A stretch of DNA of 5,852 bases from Patescibacteria group bacterium. GTDB taxonomy: Bacteria; Patescibacteriota; Gracilibacteria; UBA1369. The DNA is taken from positions 1 through 5,852 of the forward strand of contig JAHJEW010000055.1 in assembly GCA_018825335.1 (NCBI GenBank). The letters are read 5' to 3'. Below the pieces are notes generated by a model. That model had not been told where the DNA came from and did not search any database. It saw only the letters and a program-made list of their open reading frames with translations. Positions 1 through 5,852 of the stretch are shown one piece after another. Numbering within the stretch: the first letter of the stretch is position 1; every line of letters begins with the position of its first letter. A program made the position numbers and the translations under genes.

Positions 1-25
1 CGATCTTGCGTTGCAGGTTTTTCAT
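1..25 (-). CDS. Start of an unidentified gene, cut by the window edge
   Basis: An ATG at 25..23 shares its A with the last base of the ruvA TAA stop (TAATG on the minus strand). It opens a frame reading MKNLQRKI before the window ends. Such a one-base overlap is typical of translational coupling, where the ribosome finishing ruvA restarts at once on the next gene. Eight residues are too few to identify a product. They do not resemble the usual start of RuvB, the common neighbour of RuvA. No Shine-Dalgarno sequence precedes the ATG. The frame could also be a chance ATG with the true gene starting further on. Confidence 0.4.
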
Positions 26-594
26 TAAACGTTGCGTAGAAAATAGGTTATGGCCTCTTCGACTTCGGTGATGTTTTCCGGCATTTTTTTAAGTACGCGG
101 TTGATTTCGTATCTTTGATAACCCAGGCCGGAAAGCGCGGTTATGATGTCGTTGTTCAGATCTTTTTCCTCTTCAGTGTGTAAGTTCTCAATAATATCCC
201 AGTCCACTTTGTTTTTCAGTTCAACAATAAGGCGTTCGGCCGTTTTTTTGCCGATGCCGGGGATTTTGCTGAGGTAAGCGACATCCTTTCCGGCAATTGC
301 CGATTTGATTTTGGCCGGATCCGCGGACAGGATTTCCAGGCCGATTTTCGGGCCTATTCCGGACACGTTTGTGACGGCCTTAAAAAGTTCAAGCTGTTCG
401 ATTGTTTCGAATCCATACAGACTGATGTCATCTTCGCGGACTTTTGTCTGGATAAAAAGCTCGATTTCCTCTTTTTCGTTGATTTTTTCGATGACAGGTC
501 CGGCCAGATGTACAAGATATCCGACCTGTCCGGCGACAAGGATAATGGATTTTTCAAATTTTTTCTGTACGGTTCCCTGCAGGTATGCGATCAT
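25..594 (-). CDS. ruvA: Holliday junction branch migration complex subunit RuvA
   Basis: RuvA binds four-way DNA junctions as a tetramer and loads the RuvB helicase motor for branch migration during recombinational repair in the cytoplasm. The 189-residue product is full length (the E. coli protein is about 203). Residues 1-62 form the OB-fold domain, starting with the typical MIAYLQGTV and ending in VREDDISLYGF. There E54-D55 match the acidic pin that keeps the junction centre open. Two helix-hairpin-helix motifs follow: VSGIGPKIGLEIL near 78-89 and IPGIGKKTAERLIVEL at 111-126. A short acidic linker (about 131-147) leads to the RuvB-contacting domain III (about 148-189, ITALSGLGYQRYEINRVL). 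The start is fixed by homology, although no Shine-Dalgarno sequence precedes it. It lies 35 bases after tgt and overlaps the next frame by one base. ruvB and ruvC are not in the window. Identity is close to certain. Confidence 0.97.
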   Translation of the reverse strand: MIAYLQGTVQKKFEKSIILVAGQVGYLVHLAGPVIEKINEKEEIELFIQTKVREDDISLYGFETIEQLELFKAVTNVSGIGPKIGLEILSADPAKIKSAIAGKDVAYLSKIPGIGKKTAERLIVELKNKVDWDIIENLHTEEEKDLNNDIITALSGLGYQRYEINRVLKKMPENITEVEEAITYFLRNV

Positions 595-614
595 TTTTGG
601 GTTGTTAGACTTAG

Positions 615-643
615 ATTATACACGCGGATCTACTTCCGGAGAA
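615..643 (-). promoter_or_regulatory. Possible sigma-70-type promoter for ruvA
   Basis: The 35-base gap between tgt and ruvA contains a perfect TATAAT hexamer on the minus strand (plus-strand positions 615-620), ending 20 bases before the ruvA ATG. With a 17-base spacer the matching -35 position (638-643) reads TTCTCC, inside the end of tgt, and agrees with TTGACA at only three positions. Transcription would start a few bases downstream and give a leader of about 10-15 bases. The perfect -10 and its intergenic placement are what is seen. Promoter activity is inferred, and an AT-rich hexamer can occur by chance. Confidence 0.35.
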
Positions 644-1730
644 TCTTCTTTTTTTCTTCATTCACGACGGTATGAAGGAAAGCTATGTTATGTAGTGAAA
701 GCAGGTGGATTCCCAATATTTCTTTTTCCATTATCAGGTGGCGCAGGTAGGCGCGGGTGTAGTTTTTGCATGTGTAGCAGCCGCATTTTGGGTCGAGTGG
801 TTTTTTGCTGAGTTTATTGGATTCGTTTTCCAAATGCAGGTTGCCTTTTGATGTAAAGGCCGTGCCGTGTCGGCCGAGCCGTGTCGGGAGGACGCAATCG
901 AACATGTCTATACCGCGTTTTATGGCTTCTTTAATATCTTCCGGCGTACCAATGCCCATCATGTACCTTGGTTTGTTTTTTGGCAGATGGGGGATGATGG
1001 CGTCCACAATTTTCCAGGTTGTTTTACGCGGTTCTCCTACGGCGAGGCCGCCGATGGCGATGCCGGGCAGATCCAGATCTGCCATGAATTTTGTTGACTG
1101 CAGGCGTAAATCTTCGTACATACAGCCCTGGATTATAGGAAACAGAGCCTGTTTTTTTTCGGATTTTCTGAGCAGTTTTTCATGCTCTTTTTTGCACTGC
1201 GCCGCCCAGCGGTGAGTGCGCTCCATTGCTTCTTTTGCGTACTTTTTGCTGGATATCGCCGGAGGACACTCGTCAAAAGCCATTATTATGTCGGCGCCAA
1301 GGTTGTGCTCGATTTCCATGACTTTTTTTGGCGTGAAAAAGTGTTTACTCCCGTCCAGAATGGAGCGGAACTCAACACCGTTTTCTTTTATTTTCACAAG
1401 TTTTTCTCCCGATTTGCTTTTTGTTCCGTGTGCGAGCGAAAATACCTGGTAACCGCCCGAATCGGTCAAAATGGGGCCGTCCCAGTTCATGAATTTGTGT
1501 AGTCCGCCCAGTACGGCAACGGTTTTATCTCCGGGTCTAAGGTATAGATGGTATGTGTTGGCCAGAATTATTTGTGAACCTATCTGCTTCAGCTCCTCGG
1601 GCATCATTGTTTTTACCGTGCCTTTTGTGCCGACAGGCATAAAAACGGGTGTTTCGATTGTGCCGTGCGGGGTTTTGAAAGACCCCGTTCGTGCATCTCC
1701 TTTTTGTGCCGTGATTTTAAATTCAAACAT
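630..1730 (-). CDS. tgt: tRNA-guanine(34) transglycosylase (queuine tRNA-ribosyltransferase)
   Basis: Tgt swaps the guanine at wobble position 34 of GUN-anticodon tRNAs (Asp, Asn, His, Tyr) for the queuosine precursor preQ1, or for queuine in salvage organisms. The 366-residue product has the usual bacterial length. D90 in LTDSGGYQVFSL corresponds to the catalytic general base, and D278 in GIDMFDCVLPTR to the nucleophile. The substrate pocket is represented by D153 and C155 (MAFDEC), Q201 (IIQGC) and IGGLAVGE at 227-234. The zinc site is complete: C316, C318, C321 and H347. C203 replaces the Ser or Gly more usual after QG, and probably matters little. The gene starts 9 bases after the livF stop, so it may be cotranscribed with the transporter, and it ends in TAG. 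tgt near ruvA is a familiar pairing in bacteria. No other queuosine gene is visible, so the window does not show whether the cell makes or salvages the base. Confidence 0.97.
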   Translation of the reverse strand: MFEFKITAQKGDARTGSFKTPHGTIETPVFMPVGTKGTVKTMMPEELKQIGSQIILANTYHLYLRPGDKTVAVLGGLHKFMNWDGPILTDSGGYQVFSLAHGTKSKSGEKLVKIKENGVEFRSILDGSKHFFTPKKVMEIEHNLGADIIMAFDECPPAISSKKYAKEAMERTHRWAAQCKKEHEKLLRKSEKKQALFPIIQGCMYEDLRLQSTKFMADLDLPGIAIGGLAVGEPRKTTWKIVDAIIPHLPKNKPRYMMGIGTPEDIKEAIKRGIDMFDCVLPTRLGRHGTAFTSKGNLHLENESNKLSKKPLDPKCGCYTCKNYTRAYLRHLIMEKEILGIHLLSLHNIAFLHTVVNEEKKKILRK

Positions 1731-1739
1731 AAGTGTAAT

Positions 1740-2444
1740 TTATTTTCCAAGGTAGAGTTCTCCGACCTGTTTATTTTTAAGCAGTTGTTTCCCGCTTCCC
1801 TCTATACGATTTTGTCCCAATTCCAATACGTAGCCGCGGTCGCTGTAGCTAAGAGCGATGTTTGCGTTTTGTTCAACCATTAAAATGGCTGTGCCACCTT
1901 TTCTTATATCCAGGCACTTTTCAAAAACTTCGCAGACAATTTTCGGGGCAAGGCCGATTGACGGTTCGTCCAGAAGCAAAAGTTTTGGCTGCAGCATGAG
2001 CGCCCGGCCAATCGCCACCATCTGCTGTTCTCCACCGGACATTGTTTTGGTTTTTTGGTGTCTGCGCTCGTAAAGTTTTGGGAATTTTTCGTAAACGTAG
2101 GCCATGTCTTTCTTAATTACCGCTTTATCACTGCGGATGAACGCACCCATTTGAAGGTTTTCTTCAACTGTCAGGGAAGGGAAGATGCTTCTTCCCTGCG
2201 GAACGTAGCAGATGCCCCGTTTGATTATTTCGCCTGTTTTTACACCTATGAGTTCTTCATCAAAATATTCAATGCTTCCTTCTTTAATGTCTGTAAGCCC
2301 GAAAATGCTTTTAAGTATTGTGGATTTGCCGGCCCCGTTCGGTCCTATGATCGTGACGATTTCACCCTCTTTTACGTTTATATTTACCTTGTGAAGGATT
2401 AGGGGGCCGCCGTATCCCGCCGATAGATTTTGAATATTTAGCAT
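1740..2444 (-). CDS. livF: Branched-chain amino acid ABC transporter ATP-binding protein LivF
   Basis: This is one of the two cytoplasmic ATPases that power the LIV uptake complex, expected to pair with LivG. The product has 234 residues, the family norm. Visible elements are Walker A GPNGAGKS (34-41), Q-loop Q83 in YVPQGRSIFPSLTV, signature MSGGEQQ (135-141) and Walker B LLLLDEP (155-161) with catalytic E160. The switch position is VEQNAN with Q192 in place of the usual His. That Gln, together with the VPQGR(S/R)IFP motif and the DRGYVLELG ending, is characteristic of LivF and separates it from LivG. It starts 9 bases after livG and ends 9 bases before tgt. The spacer before its ATG (CACCTCTGC) contains no Shine-Dalgarno sequence, so translation probably depends on coupling to livG. 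UrtE of urea transporters is a close relative and cannot be excluded from this protein alone. Confidence 0.95.
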   Translation of the reverse strand: MLNIQNLSAGYGGPLILHKVNINVKEGEIVTIIGPNGAGKSTILKSIFGLTDIKEGSIEYFDEELIGVKTGEIIKRGICYVPQGRSIFPSLTVEENLQMGAFIRSDKAVIKKDMAYVYEKFPKLYERRHQKTKTMSGGEQQMVAIGRALMLQPKLLLLDEPSIGLAPKIVCEVFEKCLDIRKGGTAILMVEQNANIALSYSDRGYVLELGQNRIEGSGKQLLKNKQVGELYLGK

Positions 2445-2453
2445 GCAGAGGTG

Positions 2454-3200
2454 TTATTCTTTCTTTTTACCAAGATAAGCTTCTATTACTCGGTCGCTGT
2501 TTTGTATTTTTTCCGGAGTTCCAACCGCGATTTCCTGTCCGTAATCGAGTACGATTATTTTTTCCGATATGCCCATTATAAAAGGCATGTTGTGTTCAAC
2601 AATTAAAAAAGTTTTTCCTTCTTTGTTAAGTTTAAGTATGTAGTCACGGATTTGATTAAGCAGAGTAAGGTTGATTCCGGCTGCCGGCTCGTCCAGAAGC
2701 AATAAATCGGCTCCCGTGGCTACCGCGCGTGCGATTTCCAGTAGTTTCTGCTGGCCGAATGAAAGTTCTGCCGCGTTTAAGTGTGCTTTATCGGCTATTC
2801 CAACATCTTTCAAAAGTTCCATTGCGCGTTCTTCAATTTTTTTTTGTTTTTTCTTAAGCGGTAAAAAAGCCTGGTACATTTTTTCGGGATGATCTTTTAG
2901 TGCTACCACAATGTTGTCGAGTGTTTTCATTTCAGAAAAAATGCGGATTGCCTGAAAAGTTCGCGCAATTCCCATTTTGGCTCTTTTATGGGCGGGATGC
3001 GAAGTTACGTTTTTACCTTTGATTATTATATGACCTTCATCCGGTTCCATTAGTCCTGTTATAAGATCGAACATGGTTGTTTTGCCTGCGCCGTTGGGAC
3101 CGATCATTCCCGTAATGGAGCCTTTTTCAACTGTGAAACTGCAGTGGTTTACGGCTTTAACGCCGCCGAAAGCTTTATGTAAATTTTGTACTTTCAGCAT
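2454..3200 (-). CDS. livG: Branched-chain amino acid ABC transporter ATP-binding protein LivG
   Basis: This is the second ATPase of the LIV importer. The product has 248 residues (about 255 in E. coli). Walker A is GPNGAGKT (34-41), the Q-loop is Q83 in ARTFQAIRIF, the signature is LSFGQQK (146-152), Walker B is LLLLDEP (166-172) with E171, and the H-loop is H203 in VEHNM. The LSFGQ form of the signature, ARTFQ, and VEHNM with a true His mark it as LivG-type and not LivF. A lysine-rich insertion (LKKKQKKIEERA, 115-126) sits in the helical subdomain, where LivG proteins vary. It begins 3 bases after livM and ends 9 bases before livF, inside the livHMGF cluster. No Shine-Dalgarno sequence is seen. 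The starting MLKVQNLHKAFGG matches the family, so the start is secure. Confidence 0.95.
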   Translation of the reverse strand: MLKVQNLHKAFGGVKAVNHCSFTVEKGSITGMIGPNGAGKTTMFDLITGLMEPDEGHIIIKGKNVTSHPAHKRAKMGIARTFQAIRIFSEMKTLDNIVVALKDHPEKMYQAFLPLKKKQKKIEERAMELLKDVGIADKAHLNAAELSFGQQKLLEIARAVATGADLLLLDEPAAGINLTLLNQIRDYILKLNKEGKTFLIVEHNMPFIMGISEKIIVLDYGQEIAVGTPEKIQNSDRVIEAYLGKKKE

Positions 3201-3203
3201 GTA

Positions 3204-4103
3204 TTATTTTTGAAACGTTTTAATTTTTCTTCCCATAATTCCGCGCGGGTGGATGATCATTATAAGTATTAATACAAGGGCGAAAGACGCCTGCTGGGTT
3301 GGCCCGACCAGGGTTGCTTCTATTGGAAGAAAACGTACCGCTTCGTACATGGTCATTAACGCGGCCGCTCCAACTATGCTTCCCCAGAAAGATCCGGCTC
3401 CACCCATCATCACTACTGATAGAATAAACAAAAGCTGGGGAAGGAAAAAAGCTCCCGGCCCACCAATGTATTCGTGAAAAGAGGCAAATATTCCGCCGGC
3501 TATCCCGGCAAAAAACGCGCTTAGAATAAAAGCCTGGATTTTGTATTTGAAAATGTTTTTACCGAGTGATTTTGACGCGATTTCGTCTTCGCGGATTGTT
3601 TCCAGAATGCGGCCCCATGGTGATCTTAGCAGTATGTAGATGATAAGGCATGAAATCGATACGATAATTATACTTAGGATGAGATAAGCTAAATCCCCGC
3701 TAAAATCTATTCCGAAAATTACAGGCCTTGGTATGCCTGGAATGCCCAGTGGTCCGCGGGTAAGGTCGTTCAGGTTTATTACAAGCGAATAAACAATGTA
3801 GGTGAATCCCAGCGAAGCTATGGCTATATAGTGGCTCTTAAGTTTAAGGGTTGGGATGCCCAGTAGAAGTCCGGAAATGCCCGCCGCTACTCCTCCGGCC
3901 AGCAGTGCCACAAAATAGTTGGTGCCGTTCATTAGAAGGAGTGTGTATGTATAGGCGCCTATCGCCCAAAAGCCGACGTGACCCAGGTTTAGATAACCAA
4001 TGTAGCCTATAATGATGTTCAGGCTTAATCCTAAAAGTGCAAATATTACCATATTTGTTAGGAAGCCTATTATGTAACCGGGATTTACGATTGCTGCCAG
4101 CAT
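3204..4103 (-). CDS. livM: Branched-chain amino acid ABC transporter permease LivM
   Basis: This is one of the two membrane subunits that form the translocation path with LivH. The 299-residue product is very hydrophobic, with about eight predicted membrane segments (roughly 10-32, 43-58, 64-83, 92-110, 138-159, 188-208, 222-248 and 270-285). Family hallmarks are LNLGHVGFWAIGAY (38-51), TRGPLGIPGIP (115-125), the ATPase-contacting loop around SPWGRILETIREDE (161-174) followed by SKSLG, VMMGGAGSFWGSIVG (231-245) and the closing HPRGIMGR (285-292). It lacks the long N-terminal extension of E. coli LivM (about 425 residues), as many homologues do. It starts 6 bases after livH and ends 3 bases before livG. 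Only an A-rich stretch, with no Shine-Dalgarno sequence, precedes the ATG. Substrate specificity cannot be read from the permease. Confidence 0.95.
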   Translation of the reverse strand: MLAAIVNPGYIIGFLTNMVIFALLGLSLNIIIGYIGYLNLGHVGFWAIGAYTYTLLLMNGTNYFVALLAGGVAAGISGLLLGIPTLKLKSHYIAIASLGFTYIVYSLVINLNDLTRGPLGIPGIPRPVIFGIDFSGDLAYLILSIIIVSISCLIIYILLRSPWGRILETIREDEIASKSLGKNIFKYKIQAFILSAFFAGIAGGIFASFHEYIGGPGAFFLPQLLFILSVVMMGGAGSFWGSIVGAAALMTMYEAVRFLPIEATLVGPTQQASFALVLILIMIIHPRGIMGRKIKTFQK

Positions 4104-4109
4104 GTTTTT

Positions 4110-5009
4110 TTATTTACGGACCTGGGATTCGGCTTTCTCTCCAAGTAAGCCGTTTGGTCTAATGAATAGCATTAATATTAAAAGAGCGAACACAATTGCG
4201 TCCTTAAAATTGGCGGGGATAGGAGTGAAACCGACTATAAGATTTTCACCGAATCCTATTACCAGTGCGCCTACAACGGCGCCCAATATATTGCCCACGC
4301 CGCCCAGGATTATGGCTGCGAAAGCTTTTACGCCAAGTGAAATGCCCATTGTGACGCTTAGGTTTTGTTCATAGGCAATAAGTAGTCCGCCGACTCCCGC
4401 CATTGCAGTGGCTATTGCGAAAATAATTGAAATTGTTTTGTCTATGTTGATGCCAAGAATGGAGGCTACCTCCATGTTGTCGGCGACGGCGCGGACTGCT
4501 TTTCCGGTTTTGGAATGTTTTAGGAAGATATGAAGCCCGATGAGTAGAAGTATTGTTGTTATGATTATAATAATCTGGCTTTGGGTTACTATGAGTGATC
4601 CGCCAAAAAGCTTGTAAATAGCTGTTTCGGCTCCTTCCACGCGGTAAGATTTTACGCCGCTGCCAAAGAAGATAGTTATTATTGCCTGTAAAAGGGCTCC
4701 AATGCCTATTGAAATGATCAAGGGTGTAAAGCTTGGGCTTTTTCGCACGGGCTTTAGGGTGATTTTTTCGATTACCACACCCATAAGCGCGCAGCAAGCA
4801 ATTACGAGCGGGACTGCTATCCACCATGGAAGTCCCAGCATAATGGCAAGCGCAAAGAACACGTAGGCACCGACCATCGCAAAGTCGCCGTGGGCAAAGT
4901 TTATAAAGTTAAGTATTCCGAATAATAGAGTCAGTCCTGTAGCGATTAGTGCGTAAATGGCGCTTGCCAGCAGCGAGAACCATATTATTTGTGGCAGGAT
5001 TTCGGGCAT
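4110..5009 (-). CDS. livH: Branched-chain amino acid ABC transporter permease LivH
   Basis: This is the partner permease of LivM in the plasma membrane. The 299-residue product has about eight hydrophobic segments (roughly 12-33, 43-60, 62-80, 96-116, 141-163, 192-213, 228-255 and 270-284). LivH hallmarks are YALIATGLTLLFGILNFINFAHGD (19-42, also the MINFAHG signature region), the ATPase-contact loop TGKAVRAVADN (168-178) followed by LGI, and AFAAIILGGVGN (229-240). The C-terminus is RPNGLLGEK (284-292). Its length equals that of the neighbouring livM product, which fits their origin as related paralogues. It is the first gene after the terminator at 5060-5088, separated from the binding-protein gene by 111 bases. 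The leader shows no Shine-Dalgarno sequence. The start is supported by alignment of the first membrane segment with the family. Confidence 0.95.
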   Translation of the reverse strand: MPEILPQIIWFSLLASAIYALIATGLTLLFGILNFINFAHGDFAMVGAYVFFALAIMLGLPWWIAVPLVIACCALMGVVIEKITLKPVRKSPSFTPLIISIGIGALLQAIITIFFGSGVKSYRVEGAETAIYKLFGGSLIVTQSQIIIIITTILLLIGLHIFLKHSKTGKAVRAVADNMEVASILGINIDKTISIIFAIATAMAGVGGLLIAYEQNLSVTMGISLGVKAFAAIILGGVGNILGAVVGALVIGFGENLIVGFTPIPANFKDAIVFALLILMLFIRPNGLLGEKAESQVRK

Positions 5010-5032
5010 GTTCGCTTGTGAGGAAATGCCGG

Positions 5033-5061
5033 TTTATACTAGCAAATGTATGATAAAAGAA
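5033..5061 (-). promoter_or_regulatory. Weak candidate promoter for livHMGF
   Basis: Between the terminator and livH the minus strand reads TTTGCTAGTATAAACC. It offers TATAAA (5033-5038) as a -10, or TGCTAGTAT as an extended -10. The -35 position for a 17-base spacer (5056-5061) reads TTCTTT and overlaps the terminator T-tract, which is a poor match. The leader to the livH ATG would be about 16 bases. A separate promoter here is plausible because of the upstream terminator, but terminator read-through could serve equally well. This is inference from short AT-rich words. Confidence 0.25.
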
Positions 5062-5088
5062 AAACCCCGCGCGAAGGGCGGGGTTTTT
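5053..5088 (-). terminator. Rho-independent terminator after the binding-protein gene
   Basis: An 11-bp perfect inverted repeat (arms 5060-5070 and 5078-5088) encloses a 7-base loop. Read on the minus strand it is AAAAACCCCGC, loop CCTTCGC, GCGGGGTTTTT, then CTTTTAT. The GC-rich core of six pairs followed by an interrupted T-tract is the classic intrinsic terminator. It begins 32 bases after the stop of the binding-protein gene. The A-tract on the other side means it could also act on plus-strand transcripts, although no plus-strand gene is present. Its place before livH suggests partial termination, giving more binding protein than membrane subunits. Confidence 0.9.
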
Positions 5089-5120
5089 CTGAAAGATCAA
5101 AGATTTACTTTTTATATTGC

Positions 5121-5852
5121 TTATTCCAGTACGGCTTCTATTTCTACTGCTGTTTCTTCTGATGATTCTGTATTTTCTTCGTCTGGCATAGATGTGGATT
5201 CGTCGGAAGTTTCTGCCGGCGTGCTTTCTAGTGCCACAATTTTACCTTCTTTAACGGTTTCAAGGCTGTGTCCCGCCATCGGGTCACCGTTGGAGTCCAT
5301 GGTTAGATTTCCGCTAAGTCCTTTTCGGTTTTCAATTGAATATAAGTATGTCTTGATTGCATCTGCGTTGTATCCTACAGCTGATATAGCATCTTTTAGT
5401 ATAAAGATTGCATCGTAACAGGTGCTCGCGTATGTGCCGTATGGCAGGTCTTCACCTGTTCTTACTTTAAAGTTTTCTTCAAGTGCCACGAAATCGGGAT
5501 TTGCGCGGTCGAATGAGAATTCGGCCACTAACATGCCTTCAATGGTTTTGGCATATTTGCTTATTAGATCCTGGTAACCTGCTACTACATCGTTACCAAT
5601 TAGCGGTATGTCCCAGCCCATTTCTTCAAGTTGTTTGAATGCCAGGTCAGCTTTGGCAGGGGTTTGTGGGTTAATGAATAGCGCGTCCGGTTTGCCATCT
5701 TTAAGTTTAAGAAGGGGAGTTCGGAAGTCGCTGTCGTTTGGAAGGAAGCTTTGGCTGTCCATTTCACCATCGAATTTTTCTTTGAAAACTTTTTCGATTC
5801 CAAGGGTGTAGTCGTTTTGTTCGCTTAAGACCGCCACTTTCTTGTAGCCGCG
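5121..5852 (-). CDS. Branched-chain amino acid ABC transporter substrate-binding protein, C-terminal part
   Basis: This is the extracytoplasmic ligand-binding subunit of the LIV importer, a type I periplasmic-binding fold (Leu/Ile/Val-binding family). The frame is open to the right edge and the signal peptide or lipobox lies outside the window. The visible 243 residues begin RGYKKVAVLSEQNDYTLG, the strand that starts the second lobe. The codon for the V of VAVL is GTG, but it is an internal valine and not the start. Other family features are ALFINPQTPAKADLAFKQL, IPLIGND, VAEFSFDRANPDF, YASTCYDAIFILKDAI and GLSGNLTMDSNGDP. After GKIVAL the protein carries a 34-residue tail rich in Ser, Thr and Glu that the family normally lacks. 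The gene precedes livHMGF and is separated from it by a terminator. The family is clear, but the ligand is not: relatives bind amino acids, amides or urea. Confidence 0.92.
   Translation of the reverse strand, partial: RGYKKVAVLSEQNDYTLGIEKVFKEKFDGEMDSQSFLPNDSDFRTPLLKLKDGKPDALFINPQTPAKADLAFKQLEEMGWDIPLIGNDVVAGYQDLISKYAKTIEGMLVAEFSFDRANPDFVALEENFKVRTGEDLPYGTYASTCYDAIFILKDAISAVGYNADAIKTYLYSIENRKGLSGNLTMDSNGDPMAGHSLETVKEGKIVALESTPAETSDESTSMPDEENTESSEETAVEIEAVLE
5124..5225 (-). other. Acidic low-complexity C-terminal tail of the binding protein
   Basis: The last 34 codons of the binding protein encode a tail with 12 acidic residues, 11 Ser/Thr and no Lys or Arg, including the words SDESTS and TESSEET. 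It follows the point (GKIVAL) where the conserved domain would end. The composition suggests a disordered segment, like the spacers usually found behind the lipid anchor of surface lipoproteins, but placed at the opposite end. The frame is intact and ends in TAA. Function is unknown. Confidence 0.6.

Noticed and set aside
305..811. Open plus-strand frame of 168 codons opposite ruvA and the tgt end
   Set aside because: It lies opposite two genes with complete family motifs, has low-complexity Ser/Arg/Cys-rich content, and shows no recognisable domain or ribosome site. It is a shadow frame.
2445..2453. CACCTC in the livG-livF spacer, identical to the anti-Shine-Dalgarno core of 16S rRNA
   Set aside because: The orientation is wrong to act as a ribosome-binding site for livF. 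On the plus strand it reads GAGGTG but precedes no gene. A six-base match is not significant.
3361..3368. 8-base palindrome GCGGCCGC
   Set aside because: It lies inside livM, encodes conserved small residues (Ala-Ala region), and has no partner repeat or operator context.
4369..4827. Second minus-strand frame of 152 codons inside livH
   Set aside because: It is a shifted reading of the livH coding sequence, rich in Asn, His and Arg. LivH motifs are intact in the main frame, so this is not an overlapping gene or a frameshift.
5040..5055. TACATTTG on the minus strand upstream of livH, matching the Bacteroidetes -7 consensus TAnnTTTG
   Set aside because: Only six fixed positions match, the upstream TTG element is not evident, and the proteins do not look like those of Bacteroidetes. 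Chance is the simpler explanation.
4957..5418. Open plus-strand frame of 153 codons across the livH start, the terminator and the binding-protein end
   Set aside because: Its sequence is Ser-rich because it is antisense to the acidic tail and it runs through the terminator hairpin. No family resemblance is visible.
5835..5837. GTG as a possible start codon of the binding protein
   Set aside because: The frame continues upstream to the window edge with RGYKK, which is the normal lead-in to the second-lobe strand of this family. The GTG is an internal valine.

Overview
The window is a compact run of genes all read on the minus strand, so transcription goes from high to low coordinates. It holds six complete protein-coding genes and a gene fragment at each edge. 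In order of transcription they are: the C-terminal part of an ABC-transporter substrate-binding protein (5852 to 5121), livH and livM permeases, livG and livF ATPases, tgt (tRNA-guanine transglycosylase), ruvA (Holliday-junction binding protein), and the first eight codons of an unidentified gene running off the left edge. I found no convincing gene on the plus strand, and no RNA gene, insertion sequence, CRISPR array or long repeat.

Region 5852-1740 encodes a full branched-chain/hydrophobic amino acid uptake system (HAAT/LIV family). The binding protein captures the ligand outside the membrane, LivH and LivM form the membrane channel, and LivG and LivF hydrolyse ATP. A strong intrinsic terminator (5060-5088) lies between the binding-protein gene and livH, a layout that would make more binding protein than membrane and ATPase subunits. 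livH, livM, livG and livF are separated by only 3 to 9 bases.

Region 1739-1 carries two housekeeping genes in the same direction. tgt begins 9 bases after livF, ruvA follows after 35 bases, and the next reading frame overlaps the ruvA stop in a TAATG junction. The 35-base tgt-ruvA gap holds a perfect TATAAT hexamer that may give ruvA its own promoter.

The organism is a bacterium using the standard code: the visible stops are TAA or TAG, and TGA is not read through. G+C is moderate, in the low 40s percent by rough count. None of the visible starts has a good Shine-Dalgarno sequence. The style of RuvA and Tgt reminds me of Patescibacteria (Candidate Phyla Radiation), but this is an impression from memory and not a demonstrated placement. 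If it is right, the complete LIV uptake system would be noteworthy. Otherwise the window is ordinary, and I see no clear evidence of a previously undescribed system. The least conventional elements are the acidic low-complexity C-terminal tail of the binding protein and the joining of tgt-ruvA to a transport operon.
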